A stretch of 5,317 nucleotides of DNA from Actinomycetes bacterium. GTDB taxonomy: Bacteria; Actinomycetota; Actinomycetes; Mycobacteriales; Micromonosporaceae. The number at the start of each line of letters is the position of its first letter. The first letter of the stretch is position 1. The DNA is taken from positions 1 through 5,317 of the forward strand of contig JAEZGP010000792.1 in the NCBI GenBank assembly GCA_023437285.1. The letters run 5' to 3'. The translations under genes and the position numbers were made by a program. Below, piece by piece: positions 1 through 5,316 of this stretch. The notes below the pieces were generated by a model, which made no database searches, was not told the DNA's origin, and was given only the letters and a program-made list of their open reading frames with translations.

Positions 1-998
1 GCTCCGACGTGTACGCCGGCGACGCGACCGCCGCGCTGCGCGAGGCCGCGGAGGCGCTGCACGTGCCGGTCTTCACCAACGGCATGGGGCGTGGCAGCCT
101 GCCGCCCGAGCACCCGCTGGCCTTCGCCAAGGCCCGCCGCGCCGCGCTGCGCGGGGCCGACGTGGTGGCGGTCGTCGGTACGCCGCTGGACTTCCGGCTC
201 AGCTTCGGCGACTTCGGCGACGCGCAGGTCATTCACATCGTCGACGCCCCGACCCAGCGGGCCGGGCACGTCAGCGCCACCGTCTCGCCCGCCGGTGACC
301 TGCGGCTCATCCTGTCCGCGCTGGCCGACGCGTCGGCCGTCAACCGGGCCGAGCACGTCGACTGGGTCAACCAGCTGCGCCAGTTGGAGGACGCCGCCCG
401 CCAGGCCGAGCAGGCCGAGCTGGCCGCCGACACCGACCCGATCAAGCCCAGCCGCGTCTACGGCGAGCTGCGCAAGGTGCTCGAACCCGACGCGGTCACC
501 ATCGGCGACGGCGGCGACTTCGTCTCCTACGCCGGCAAATACCTGGAGCCGGCCCAGCCGGGCACGTGGCTCGACCCCGGCCCGTACGGCTGCCTGGGTA
601 CGGGCATGGGGTACGCGCTGGGTGCCCGGGTCACCTATCCCGACCGCCAGATCTGCGTACTCATGGGCGACGGCGCCGCCGGCTTCTCCCTGATGGACGT
701 GGAGTCGCTGGTCCGTCAGCAGTTGCCGGTCGTCATCGTGGTCGGCAACAACGGCATCTGGGGCCTGGAGAAGCACCCCATGCGCGCCATGTACGGCTAC
801 GACGTGGCCGCCGACCTACAGCCCGGGCTGCGCTACGACGACGTCGTACGCGCGCTCGGCGGGGCGGGGGAGACCGTCGAGAAGCCCGGCGACCTGGGTC
901 CGGCCCTGCGGCGGGCGTTCGACGCCGGCGTGCCGTACCTGGTCAACGTCCTCACCGACCCGGCCGACGCCTACCCGCGCTCCTCCAACCTGGCCTGA
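1..998 (+). CDS. ilvG: ThDP-dependent enzyme, IlvG-type acetolactate synthase-like (5' partial)
   Basis: This is the C-terminal part of a thiamine diphosphate enzyme; the reading frame is open from base 3, so the N-terminal domain with the catalytic glutamate is missing. The fragment has about 331 residues, roughly 60% of a family member of about 550. The first ~125 residues match the central TPP_enzyme_M domain and the rest the C-terminal ThDP/Mg-binding domain. The diagnostic GDG...NN motif is present: GDG at 666-674 and NN at 747-752. The stretch after it (GNNGIWGLEKHPM) and the C-terminus (VNVLTDPADAYPRSSNLA) closely resemble mycobacterial IlvG as I remember it. Classical acetolactate synthases condense two pyruvates, or pyruvate and 2-oxobutyrate, in branched-chain amino acid synthesis. 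This protein lacks their QWQ segment after the NN motif and shares features with the oxalyl-CoA decarboxylase/2-hydroxyacyl-CoA lyase branch, so the reaction is uncertain. No ilvN or ilvC follows it. The family call is firm and the substrate is not. Confidence 0.9.
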   Translation, partial: SDVYAGDATAALREAAEALHVPVFTNGMGRGSLPPEHPLAFAKARRAALRGADVVAVVGTPLDFRLSFGDFGDAQVIHIVDAPTQRAGHVSATVSPAGDLRLILSALADASAVNRAEHVDWVNQLRQLEDAARQAEQAELAADTDPIKPSRVYGELRKVLEPDAVTIGDGGDFVSYAGKYLEPAQPGTWLDPGPYGCLGTGMGYALGARVTYPDRQICVLMGDGAAGFSLMDVESLVRQQLPVVIVVGNNGIWGLEKHPMRAMYGYDVAADLQPGLRYDDVVRALGGAGETVEKPGDLGPALRRAFDAGVPYLVNVLTDPADAYPRSSNLA

Positions 999-1000
999 GG

Positions 1001-1402
1001 TCAGGTCTTGGGGTCGTCGAGGTCCTTGCCGCGCAGCTCCTCCTCGCGGCGGCGCAGGTCCTCCTCCCACCGGCGCAGGAGTTCCTCGTCCTCTTGGCGG
1101 GACTTGTTGAGGTTGGCCAGGAACTCGGGGTCGTCGTCGGGGGCCAGGGGTCGGGTGCGCCGCGGCTCGGGCGGGCCACCCACGGCGCCCCGGATGCCAC
1201 CCGGCCGGGCCGCGGCACGCTGGGGGCGGCCCGCGATGAACCAGCCGATCGGGCCGATGGGCGAGAACACCAGGATGATGAGCACCCAGATGAGGCGTGG
1301 CAGGTTGCGGACCTCGTCCTCCTCGGTCGACAGGCAGTCGATGAGGGCCACTACGGCGAGGACGAGGTTAATGAGGAAAAGCAGGAGATATACGCGGGCC
1401 AC
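1001..1402 (-). CDS. PLDc_N-domain small membrane protein with charged tail
   Basis: A 133-residue protein read from GTG (complement of 1400-1402) to TGA (complement of 1001-1003). Two hydrophobic segments form a membrane hairpin: residues about 4-22 (VYLLLFLINLVLAVVALID) and about 36-58, the latter containing WVLIILVFSPIGPIGWFIAG. The W-x-L-I-I...P-x-G-P-I-x-W/Y-x-x-x-G-R pattern is typical of PLDc_N (PF13396), the membrane anchor found before phospholipase D/cardiolipin synthase catalytic domains. Here the anchor stands alone with no HKD motif, so lipid catalysis is not expected. Residues about 60-85 are Pro/Arg/Gly-rich, and about 93-128 are rich in Glu, Arg and Lys (EDEELLRRWEEDLRRREEEL), probably helical or coiled-coil and cytoplasmic. 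The GTG start is chosen because similarity to relatives begins at VARVYLLLF; the SD before it is weak (AGGG is too close, AAGGG is 15 nt away). The frame stays open upstream to base 1960, but that stretch is a shadow of the methyltransferase gene. Its function is unknown. Confidence 0.85.
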   Translation of the reverse strand: MARVYLLLFLINLVLAVVALIDCLSTEEDEVRNLPRLIWVLIILVFSPIGPIGWFIAGRPQRAAARPGGIRGAVGGPPEPRRTRPLAPDDDPEFLANLNKSRQEDEELLRRWEEDLRRREEELRGKDLDDPKT

Positions 1403-1507
1403 GCCCTGAATGATGCACCCTTGGGCCAACCGGCGCAGCCTGGAGGGGCGGCGCCGGTGGCGGCGGTCGCGTTGACGGCCGGCAGCGGCGATCTGGAGGA
1501 GCGGGTG
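1403..1507. other. Divergent intergenic spacer between PLDc_N gene and methyltransferase gene
   Basis: This 105 bp spacer separates two outward-facing genes and should hold the promoters of both. I see no convincing -35/-10 pair on either strand. TTGACG at 1472-1477 looks like a -35, but the matching -10 position falls on the GGAGGA ribosome binding site. No strong palindrome stands out apart from short GC-only self-complementary runs such as CGGCGCCG. Confidence 0.5.
1495..1500 (+). promoter_or_regulatory. Shine-Dalgarno GGAGGA for the TrmH-family gene
   Basis: GGAGGA lies 7 nt before GTG at 1508 and 4 nt before the adjacent in-frame GTG at 1505. The spacing favours 1508. It also rules out longer upstream versions of the open frame, since an in-frame TTG at 1472 has no such site. 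Confidence 0.75.
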
Positions 1508-2350
1508 GTGGCGACGCAGCGGATCACCGTGCGGAACGCGCGTTTCCAGCAGTGGCAGGCACTGTTGACGAACCGGAACAAGCGGCAGCGGGCCCGCGAG
1601 TTCCTCGTCCAGGGCGTACGGCCGATCAACGTCGCGGTCGAGCGGGGCTGGCCGGTCCGGACGCTGATCTTCGATTGCCAGCGACCCCTGTCGGCCTGGG
1701 CCCGGGGCCTGCTCCGCACGACCCGCGCGGAGCAGGTGGGCATGGCCTCGGAGCTGCTCGCCGAGCTGGGCGAAAAGAACGAGGAGGTCCCCGAGGTGGT
1801 CGCGGTGCTGGAGATGCCGGACGACGACCTCGGCCGCATCGCGGTGGCCGACGACTTCCTCGGCGTGCTGTTCGACCGGCCGACGAGCCCGGGCAACATC
1901 GGCAGCGTCATCCGTTCCGCGGACGCCTTCGGCGCCCACGGGGTGATCGTGACCGGACACGCCGCGGACGTCTACGACAGCAGGACGGTACGGGCGAGCA
2001 CCGGGTCGCTGTTCGCGCTGCCCACCGTGCGGGTACCCGCGGCGGGACAGGTCGCGGCGTGGCTCGACGCGCGGCGGGCGGCCGGAACGCCCGTGCGGAC
2101 GGTGGGCATGGACGAGCGCGGCGACGCCGACGTCTTCGACGTCGACCTCACGGGCCCGACCCTGCTGCTGATCGGCAACGAGACGACGGGGCTCAGCGCC
2201 GCGTGGCGGGAGCTGGCCGACCGCATGGTGCGCATTCCCATGGTCGGCAGCGCCAGTTCCCTCAACGCTGCCAACGCCGCGACCGCGGTGCTCTACGAGG
2301 CCGCCCGCCAGCGCATCCGAGCGCGCGACTCCGCGGTGGCGACGTCGTGA
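1508..2350 (+). CDS. SpoU/TrmH-family RNA 2'-O-methyltransferase
   Basis: A 280-residue SPOUT-class methyltransferase that should transfer a methyl group from S-adenosylmethionine to a ribose 2'-OH in rRNA or tRNA. The N-terminal part (about 1-95) looks like the substrate-binding domain of this family, with a basic stretch (RNARFQQWQALLTNRNKRQR) and FLVQGVRPI. The catalytic trefoil-knot domain follows with all three SpoU motifs. Motif 1 is N130-I-G-x-x-x-R136 in PGNIGSVIRSADAFG. Motif 2 is IGNETTGLS with N224 and E225. Motif 3 is RIPMVGSASSLNAANA with S-L-N253. R136 and N253 are in the expected catalytic/SAM-site positions. Length is normal for the family. Two tandem GTG codons (1505, 1508) are possible starts; the SD spacing favours the second. 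The stop overlaps the next gene by 4 bp. TsnR-type thiostrepton resistance was considered, but the N-terminal region does not resemble TsnR as I know it. The RNA target cannot be told from sequence. Confidence 0.92.
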   Translation: MATQRITVRNARFQQWQALLTNRNKRQRAREFLVQGVRPINVAVERGWPVRTLIFDCQRPLSAWARGLLRTTRAEQVGMASELLAELGEKNEEVPEVVAVLEMPDDDLGRIAVADDFLGVLFDRPTSPGNIGSVIRSADAFGAHGVIVTGHAADVYDSRTVRASTGSLFALPTVRVPAAGQVAAWLDARRAAGTPVRTVGMDERGDADVFDVDLTGPTLLLIGNETTGLSAAWRELADRMVRIPMVGSASSLNAANAATAVLYEAARQRIRARDSAVATS

Positions 2351-3171
2351 GTGCCGAGCCGCTCGGGCCGGCGGCCGTGGCTGACCTGCTGGCCAGGTAC
2401 GACGCCCACCTGCGCGCCTACGTGCCCGACCCCTTGCCGGACGGCGCCCGGGTGGAGCGCGACGGCCCGCTGGTGCGCTTCGTCGGGCTCGACAACCAGG
2501 GTTTCGTGACCTACCGCGATCTCGGCGGGCTCGACGGCGACGCGCTCGACGAGCTGATCGCCCGGCAGCGTGACTACTTCGCCGCCCGGGGCGAGGGGGT
2601 GGAGTGGAAACTGCACGGCCACGACCTGCCCGCCTCGCTGCCCGACCGGCTGGTCGCCGCGGGGTTCGAACCCGCGGACCGGGAGACCGTCGTGGTGGGG
2701 CTCGCCGCGCCGTTGGCCAGGGCCGATGGCACGCCGCCGGACGGCGTACGGCTGCGCGAGGTCGACTCCCGCGCGGACCTGGCCCGGATCGCGGAGCTGG
2801 AGTCGCGGGTGTGGGGTGCGGACCGCTCGTGGCAGGCCGAGGCGCTGCGCAAGGAGATCATGGCGGACCCGGACGCGATCACGGTGGTGCTGGCGGAGGC
2901 GGGCGGGGAGGTCGTGTCGGCCGGGTGGGTGCGATATGTCACAGGAACGGGGTTCGCCACGCTGTGGGGCGGGTCGACCCTAGCCGAGTGGCGCGGTCGG
3001 GGCATCTACCGGGCGATCCTTGCTCGGCGGGCGCGCCTGGCGGCGGCGCGCGGCTACCGCTTCCTGCAGGTGGACGCCTCTGACGACAGCCGCCCGATCC
3101 TGCAACGACTCGGGTTCGTCGCGCTCACGACCACCACGCCGTATGTGTGGACGTCGATGATGTCAGGTTGA
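2347..3171 (+). CDS. GNAT-family N-acetyltransferase with extra N-terminal domain
   Basis: A 274-residue protein with a Gcn5-related acetyltransferase domain in its C-terminal half (about residues 133-270). The acetyl-CoA pyrophosphate-binding motif A is seen as W-R216-G-R-G219-I-Y221, in which Tyr replaces the usual final Gly/Ala. It is followed by the long helix RAILARRARLAAARG, the strand FLQVDAS and a D-x-S-R-P-I-L-x-R-L-G-F segment typical of the GNAT end. Residues 1-125 form an additional domain whose end (about 72-117) looks like a degenerate copy of the same GNAT tail but lacks motif A. GTG at 2347 sits inside the stop of the methyltransferase gene (GTGA overlap), so translation is probably coupled and both genes share a transcript; no strong SD is visible. 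At its 3' end it overlaps the convergent small ORF by 9 bp. It would transfer an acetyl group to an amine; the substrate is unknown. Confidence 0.88.
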   Translation: MSAEPLGPAAVADLLARYDAHLRAYVPDPLPDGARVERDGPLVRFVGLDNQGFVTYRDLGGLDGDALDELIARQRDYFAARGEGVEWKLHGHDLPASLPDRLVAAGFEPADRETVVVGLAAPLARADGTPPDGVRLREVDSRADLARIAELESRVWGADRSWQAEALRKEIMADPDAITVVLAEAGGEVVSAGWVRYVTGTGFATLWGGSTLAEWRGRGIYRAILARRARLAAARGYRFLQVDASDDSRPILQRLGFVALTTTTPYVWTSMMSG

Positions 3172-3339
3172 CCACACCGCGCGTACGGTGTCGCGCAGGC
3201 AGGTGTCGCGCAGCCGCCCACAGGCGCACCGGTGCTCGTCCGGCGCGGACCGGCAGCGGTGGGCCGGCGCGTGCCCGATCGGCGCGATGGGTGGCCCCGC
3301 ATCGATGACCATTTGTGAATGAAGCTCGTGAGCTGCCAT
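3163..3339 (-). CDS. Small Cys/His-rich hypothetical protein
   Basis: A predicted 58-residue protein on the minus strand, not recognised as a named family. From the second Met (residue 10) to the end, nearly all codons end in G or C, as in the neighbouring real genes. The first nine codons do not, so ATG at 3312 (49 residues) is an alternative start. I prefer 3339 because an AGGGGG ribosome binding site (complement of 3345-3350) lies 5 nt before it. The protein has four cysteines, C29-x8-C38-x-C40-x6-C47, and nearby histidines H23, H27 and H36, with two H-R-C triplets at 27-29 and 36-38. This could bind zinc or another metal, which is inference only. There is no signal peptide or membrane segment. 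The gene converges on the GNAT gene (9 bp overlap) and diverges from etfB. The frame is open further upstream to 3399, but I see no SD there. Confidence 0.55.
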   Translation of the reverse strand: MAAHELHSQMVIDAGPPIAPIGHAPAHRCRSAPDEHRCACGRLRDTCLRDTVRAVWST

Positions 3340-3353
3340 TTTGGCCCCCTGTT

Positions 3354-3372
3354 CGCACACAGTATGCGTGCG
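3354..3372. repeat. Imperfect inverted repeat upstream of the small Cys/His-rich ORF
   Basis: Arms CGCACACA (3354-3361) and TGCGTGCG (3365-3372) match at 7 of 8 positions around a 3 nt centre. The repeat ends 15 bases before the small ORF's preferred start codon. It covers CATACT (complement of 3361-3366), a passable -10 for that minus-strand gene, with no good -35. It may be an operator; this is a weak call. Confidence 0.35.
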
Positions 3373-3384
3373 GGAGCGGGTCGC

Positions 3385-3400
3385 CGTGAGCTGAGTCACA
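3385..3400. promoter_or_regulatory. CRP/GlxR-type operator (CGTGA-N6-TCACA)
   Basis: The site reads CGTGA GCTGAG TCACA and matches the known CRP/GlxR consensus TGTGA-N6-TCACA at 9 of 10 defined positions. It lies in the divergent spacer between the small ORF and etfB. Its centre is about 38 bp upstream of a start point predicted from the -10 at 3419-3424, close to the position used by class II CRP-activated promoters. It is also about 38 bp from the start point inferred for the opposite gene. Binding by a cAMP-responsive regulator is inference. Confidence 0.5.
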
Positions 3401-3418
3401 GATCACCGTGCGGGAAGC

Positions 3419-3424
3419 TAACTT
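3419..3424 (+). promoter_or_regulatory. Candidate -10 element of the etfBA promoter (TAACTT)
   Basis: TAACTT fits the TAnnnT pattern and lies in the only AT-richer stretch before etfB. The -35 position 17 nt upstream (3396-3401, TCACAG) is poor and overlaps the CRP-like half-site, which would fit an activator-dependent promoter. TAACAT at 3434-3439 is an alternative -10. With the first choice the leader before etfB would be about 110 nt. Confidence 0.35.
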
Positions 3425-3436
3425 ACCTGTGGGTAA
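3423..3436. promoter_or_regulatory. Perfect palindrome TTACC-TGTG-GGTAA, candidate repressor operator
   Basis: Two perfect 5 bp arms (3423-3427 and 3432-3436) flank a 4 nt centre. The site overlaps the candidate -10 elements of etfBA, where a bound repressor would block the promoter. TTAC...GTAA palindromes resemble operators of TetR-type regulators of fatty-acid genes in actinomycetes, from general recollection; the regulator is not in this window. Confidence 0.45.
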
Positions 3437-3502
3437 CATTGGGCCCGTCGGCTGCCCGCTGCCCAGATCCGGCAGGGTGGCACCATCGGGAGAGCCCACG
3501 CC

Positions 3503-3518
3503 ACGACCGCTCGGTCGT
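3503..3518. promoter_or_regulatory. Perfect palindrome ACGACCG-CT-CGGTCGT in the etfB leader
   Basis: Two perfect 7 bp arms surround a 2 nt centre, ending 6 nt before the etfB Shine-Dalgarno. The GACCGNNCGGTC core has the form of a TetR-family operator. In RNA it could fold into a 6 bp stem with a GCUC loop next to the ribosome binding site. The sequence cannot decide between operator and hairpin. Confidence 0.45.
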
Positions 3519-3524
3519 TCAAGC

Positions 3525-3530
3525 AGGAGG
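3525..3530 (+). promoter_or_regulatory. Shine-Dalgarno AGGAGG of etfB with long spacing
   Basis: A full AGGAGG stands 13 nt before ATG at 3544, longer than the usual 5-9 nt. No ATG, GTG or TTG start lies between them, so 3544 remains the start, and EtfB homology also begins there. Confidence 0.7.
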
Positions 3531-3543
3531 ACGTCGAAACGCG

Positions 3544-4323
3544 ATGAACATCGTCGTACTCGTCAAGCAGGTGCCCGACTCCAGTGCGGAGCGCAGCCTG
3601 CGCAGTGACGACAACACCGTCGACCGGGAGTCGGCCAACAACGTCATCAACGAGATGGACGAGTACGCCATCGAGGAGGCGCTCAAACTCCAGGAGGCGC
3701 ACGGCGGCACGGTCACGCTGCTGTCCATGGGCCCCGAGCGCGCCACCGAGGCGATCCGCAAGGGTCTGCAGATGGGGCCGGACTCCGGCGTCCACGTCGT
3801 CGACGAGGCGCTCGCCGGCTCGTGCGCGCTGGCCACCTCCAAGGTGCTCGCCGCCGCGCTGCGCACCCTGTCGCCCGACCTGGTGCTGTGCGGTGCCGAG
3901 GCCACCGACGCGCGCGGCCAGATCGTCCCGCAGATGGTCGCCGAGCGGCTCGGCGTCCCCGCGCTCACCGGCACCCGCAAGCTCACCGTCGACGGCTCGT
4001 CGCTGACCGCCGAGCGCCAGACGGAGGAGGGCTACGAGGTCATCAGCGCGTCGACCCCGGCGGTCGTCAGCGTGTGGGACACGATCAACGATCCGCGCTT
4101 CCCGTCGTTCAAGGGCATCATGGCGGCCAAGAAGAAGCAGATCCAGACGCTGACCCTGGCCGACCTGGGCATCGCCGCCGACGAGGTCGGCGTCGCCGGC
4201 GCCTCGACGGCAGTGGTCGAGCACAGCAAGCGGCCGCCGCGCGTCGCCGGGACCCGGGTCGAGGACTCCGGCGAGGGCGGCCTGGCGCTGGTCGAGTTCC
4301 TGTCGTCCGAGAAGTTCGTGTGA
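3544..4323 (+). CDS. etfB: Electron transfer flavoprotein beta subunit
   Basis: A 259-residue EtfB (FixA-like), normal length. With EtfA it forms the soluble cytoplasmic heterodimer that accepts electrons from acyl-CoA dehydrogenases and related flavin dehydrogenases and passes them to a membrane ETF:quinone oxidoreductase. The N-terminus MNIVVLVKQVPD is typical. The nucleotide (AMP) binding region is visible as GAEATDARGQIVPQMVAERLG, with A120-T-D122 and G125-Q-I-V-P129. The ETF-beta signature region runs from A156-E-R158 through E-E-G to S-T-P172-A-V-V. The dehydrogenase recognition loop is PRFPSFKGIMAAKKKQI (P184-I200); by eye, F189 sits where human ETF-beta has the docking Leu195. The frame is open upstream to 3319, but that part has no EtfB character and covers the control sites. 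etfA follows after 7 nt, so the two are co-transcribed. This is a very secure family call. Confidence 0.97.
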   Translation: MNIVVLVKQVPDSSAERSLRSDDNTVDRESANNVINEMDEYAIEEALKLQEAHGGTVTLLSMGPERATEAIRKGLQMGPDSGVHVVDEALAGSCALATSKVLAAALRTLSPDLVLCGAEATDARGQIVPQMVAERLGVPALTGTRKLTVDGSSLTAERQTEEGYEVISASTPAVVSVWDTINDPRFPSFKGIMAAKKKQIQTLTLADLGIAADEVGVAGASTAVVEHSKRPPRVAGTRVEDSGEGGLALVEFLSSEKFV

Positions 4324-4330
4324 GGTAGAG

Positions 4331-5281
4331 ATGGCTGAGGTTCTCGTCCTGGTCAAGGTCGCCGGCGGCAAGGTCAACAAGGCCACGCTGGAGGCGCTCA
4401 CCATCGCCCGTACGCTCGGCGAGCCCGCCGCGGTCGTCGTGGGCGACGCCGCCGACGTCGTGGCGACCCTCGGGGAGTACGGCGCGACGAAGGTGTACGC
4501 CGCCGACGCCGAGGAGCTGCGCGACTACCTGGTCGCCCCGAAGGTGACCGTCCTGGAGCAGCTCGTGCGGGAGGTCTCGCCGGCCGCCGTGCTCATCCCC
4601 TCCACGCAGGAGGGCAAGGAGATCGCCGGCCGCCTCGCGGTCCGCCTCGACAACGGCGTCCTCGTCGACGTCAGCGAGCTGGCCGCCGACGGCACCGCCA
4701 CGCAGGTGGTGTTCGCGGGCGGCACGATCGTGAAGTCCAAGGTCACGCGCGGCATTCCGCTGGTCACCGTGCGGCCCTCGTCGGTGACGCCGACGACCGC
4801 CGCGGCCACCCCGGCCGTCGTGCCCGTCACCGTGACGCTGTCCGACGCCGACAAGGCCGCGCGCGTGGTCGAGCGGGTCGTCGAGGCCAAGGGCGCCCGC
4901 CCCGAGCTGACCGAGGCGTCCGTGGTCGTCTCCGGCGGTCGCGGCGTGGGCAGCGCGGACAACTTCAAGCTCGTCGAGGAGCTGGCCGACCTGCTCGGCG
5001 GCGCGGTCGGCGCGTCGCGCGCGGCCACCGACTCGGGCTTCTACCCGCACCAGTTCCAGGTGGGCCAGACCGGCAAGACCGTCTCGCCGCAGCTCTACGT
5101 GGCGCTGGGCATCTCCGGGGCGATCCAGCACCGGGCCGGCATGCAGACGTCGAAGACGATCGTCGCGGTCAACAAGGACGCCGAGGCGCCGATCTTCGAG
5201 CTGGCCGACTTCGGCGTGGTCGGGGACCTGTTCACCGTCGTCCCGCAGGCCGCCGAGGAGATCCGCAAGCGCAAGGGCTGA
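4331..5281 (+). CDS. etfA: Electron transfer flavoprotein alpha subunit
   Basis: A 316-residue EtfA (FixB-like), normal length, the FAD-carrying partner of EtfB. Residues about 1-180 form the N-terminal ETF domain ([24 protein letters not shown] onwards), followed by an Ala/Thr/Pro-rich linker (about 155-165). The C-terminal FAD domain carries S201-G-G-R204-G, then A-S-R230-A-A-T-D-S-G and [11 protein letters not shown]. The full ETF-alpha signature spans L255 to N281 ([17 protein letters not shown]...IVAVN) and matches the PROSITE-type pattern at every position I can check. ATG at 4331 has a GAGG Shine-Dalgarno (4322-4325) that overlaps the etfB stop, 5 nt upstream, so translation is probably coupled to keep the subunits equimolar. 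The reading frame is intact and ends 36 bases before the window edge. Confidence 0.97.
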   Translation: MAEVLVLVKVAGGKVNKATLEALTIARTLGEPAAVVVGDAADVVATLGEYGATKVYAADAEELRDYLVAPKVTVLEQLVREVSPAAVLIPSTQEGKEIAGRLAVRLDNGVLVDVSELAADGTATQVVFAGGTIVKSKVTRGIPLVTVRPSSVTPTTAAATPAVVPVTVTLSDADKAARVVERVVEAKGARPELTEASVVVSGGRGVGSADNFKLVEELADLLGGAVGASRAATDSGFYPHQFQVGQTGKTVSPQLYVALGISGAIQHRAGMQTSKTIVAVNKDAEAPIFELADFGVVGDLFTVVPQAAEEIRKRKG

Positions 5282-5296
5282 GCCCTGACCGGCCGA

Positions 5297-5316
5297 GGGG
5301 GGGGGCGCCCCCCCCC
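5297..5316. terminator. G9-CG-C9 perfect palindrome after etfA (possible terminator stem or contig limit)
   Basis: Nine G, then CG, then nine C make a perfect 20 bp palindrome starting 16 bases after the etfA stop. In RNA this would be a very stable stem, as in the U-tract-less terminators common in high-GC actinomycetes. No T-run is visible because the window ends one base later. Long homopolymers of this kind also stop sequencing and assembly, so the exact run lengths are doubtful. Confidence 0.5.

Noticed and set aside
1472..1477. TTGACG as a -35 box for the methyltransferase gene
   Set aside because: No -10 exists at the right distance; that position is the GGAGGA ribosome binding site.
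566..1504. Long upstream extension of the methyltransferase reading frame (open from 566)
   Set aside because: It is low-complexity Arg/Gly/Ala-rich shadow sequence over the IlvG-like gene and antisense to the PLDc_N gene; homology and SD place the start at 1508.
1403..1960. Minus-strand extension of the PLDc_N frame up to 1960
   Set aside because: It is antisense to the methyltransferase gene, with an Arg/Pro/His-rich composition typical of a reverse-frame shadow.
1508..2350. Thiostrepton/nosiheptide resistance methyltransferase (TsnR)
   Set aside because: It shares the SpoU catalytic motifs common to all members, but the N-terminal domain is different and no antibiotic gene cluster is present.
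3319..3543. N-terminal extension of EtfB from ATG 3319
   Set aside because: The extra 75 residues have no EtfB features and cover the promoter and operator-like sites.
3418..4404. Long minus-strand ORF opposite etfB
   Set aside because: It is a reverse-frame shadow of a GC-rich gene, with an Arg/Gly/Asp/Leu-rich composition and no recognisable domain.
4118..5131. Long minus-strand ORF opposite etfA
   Set aside because: It is a reverse-frame shadow rich in Arg/Gly/His/Asp, opposite a certain gene; no RBS or domain.
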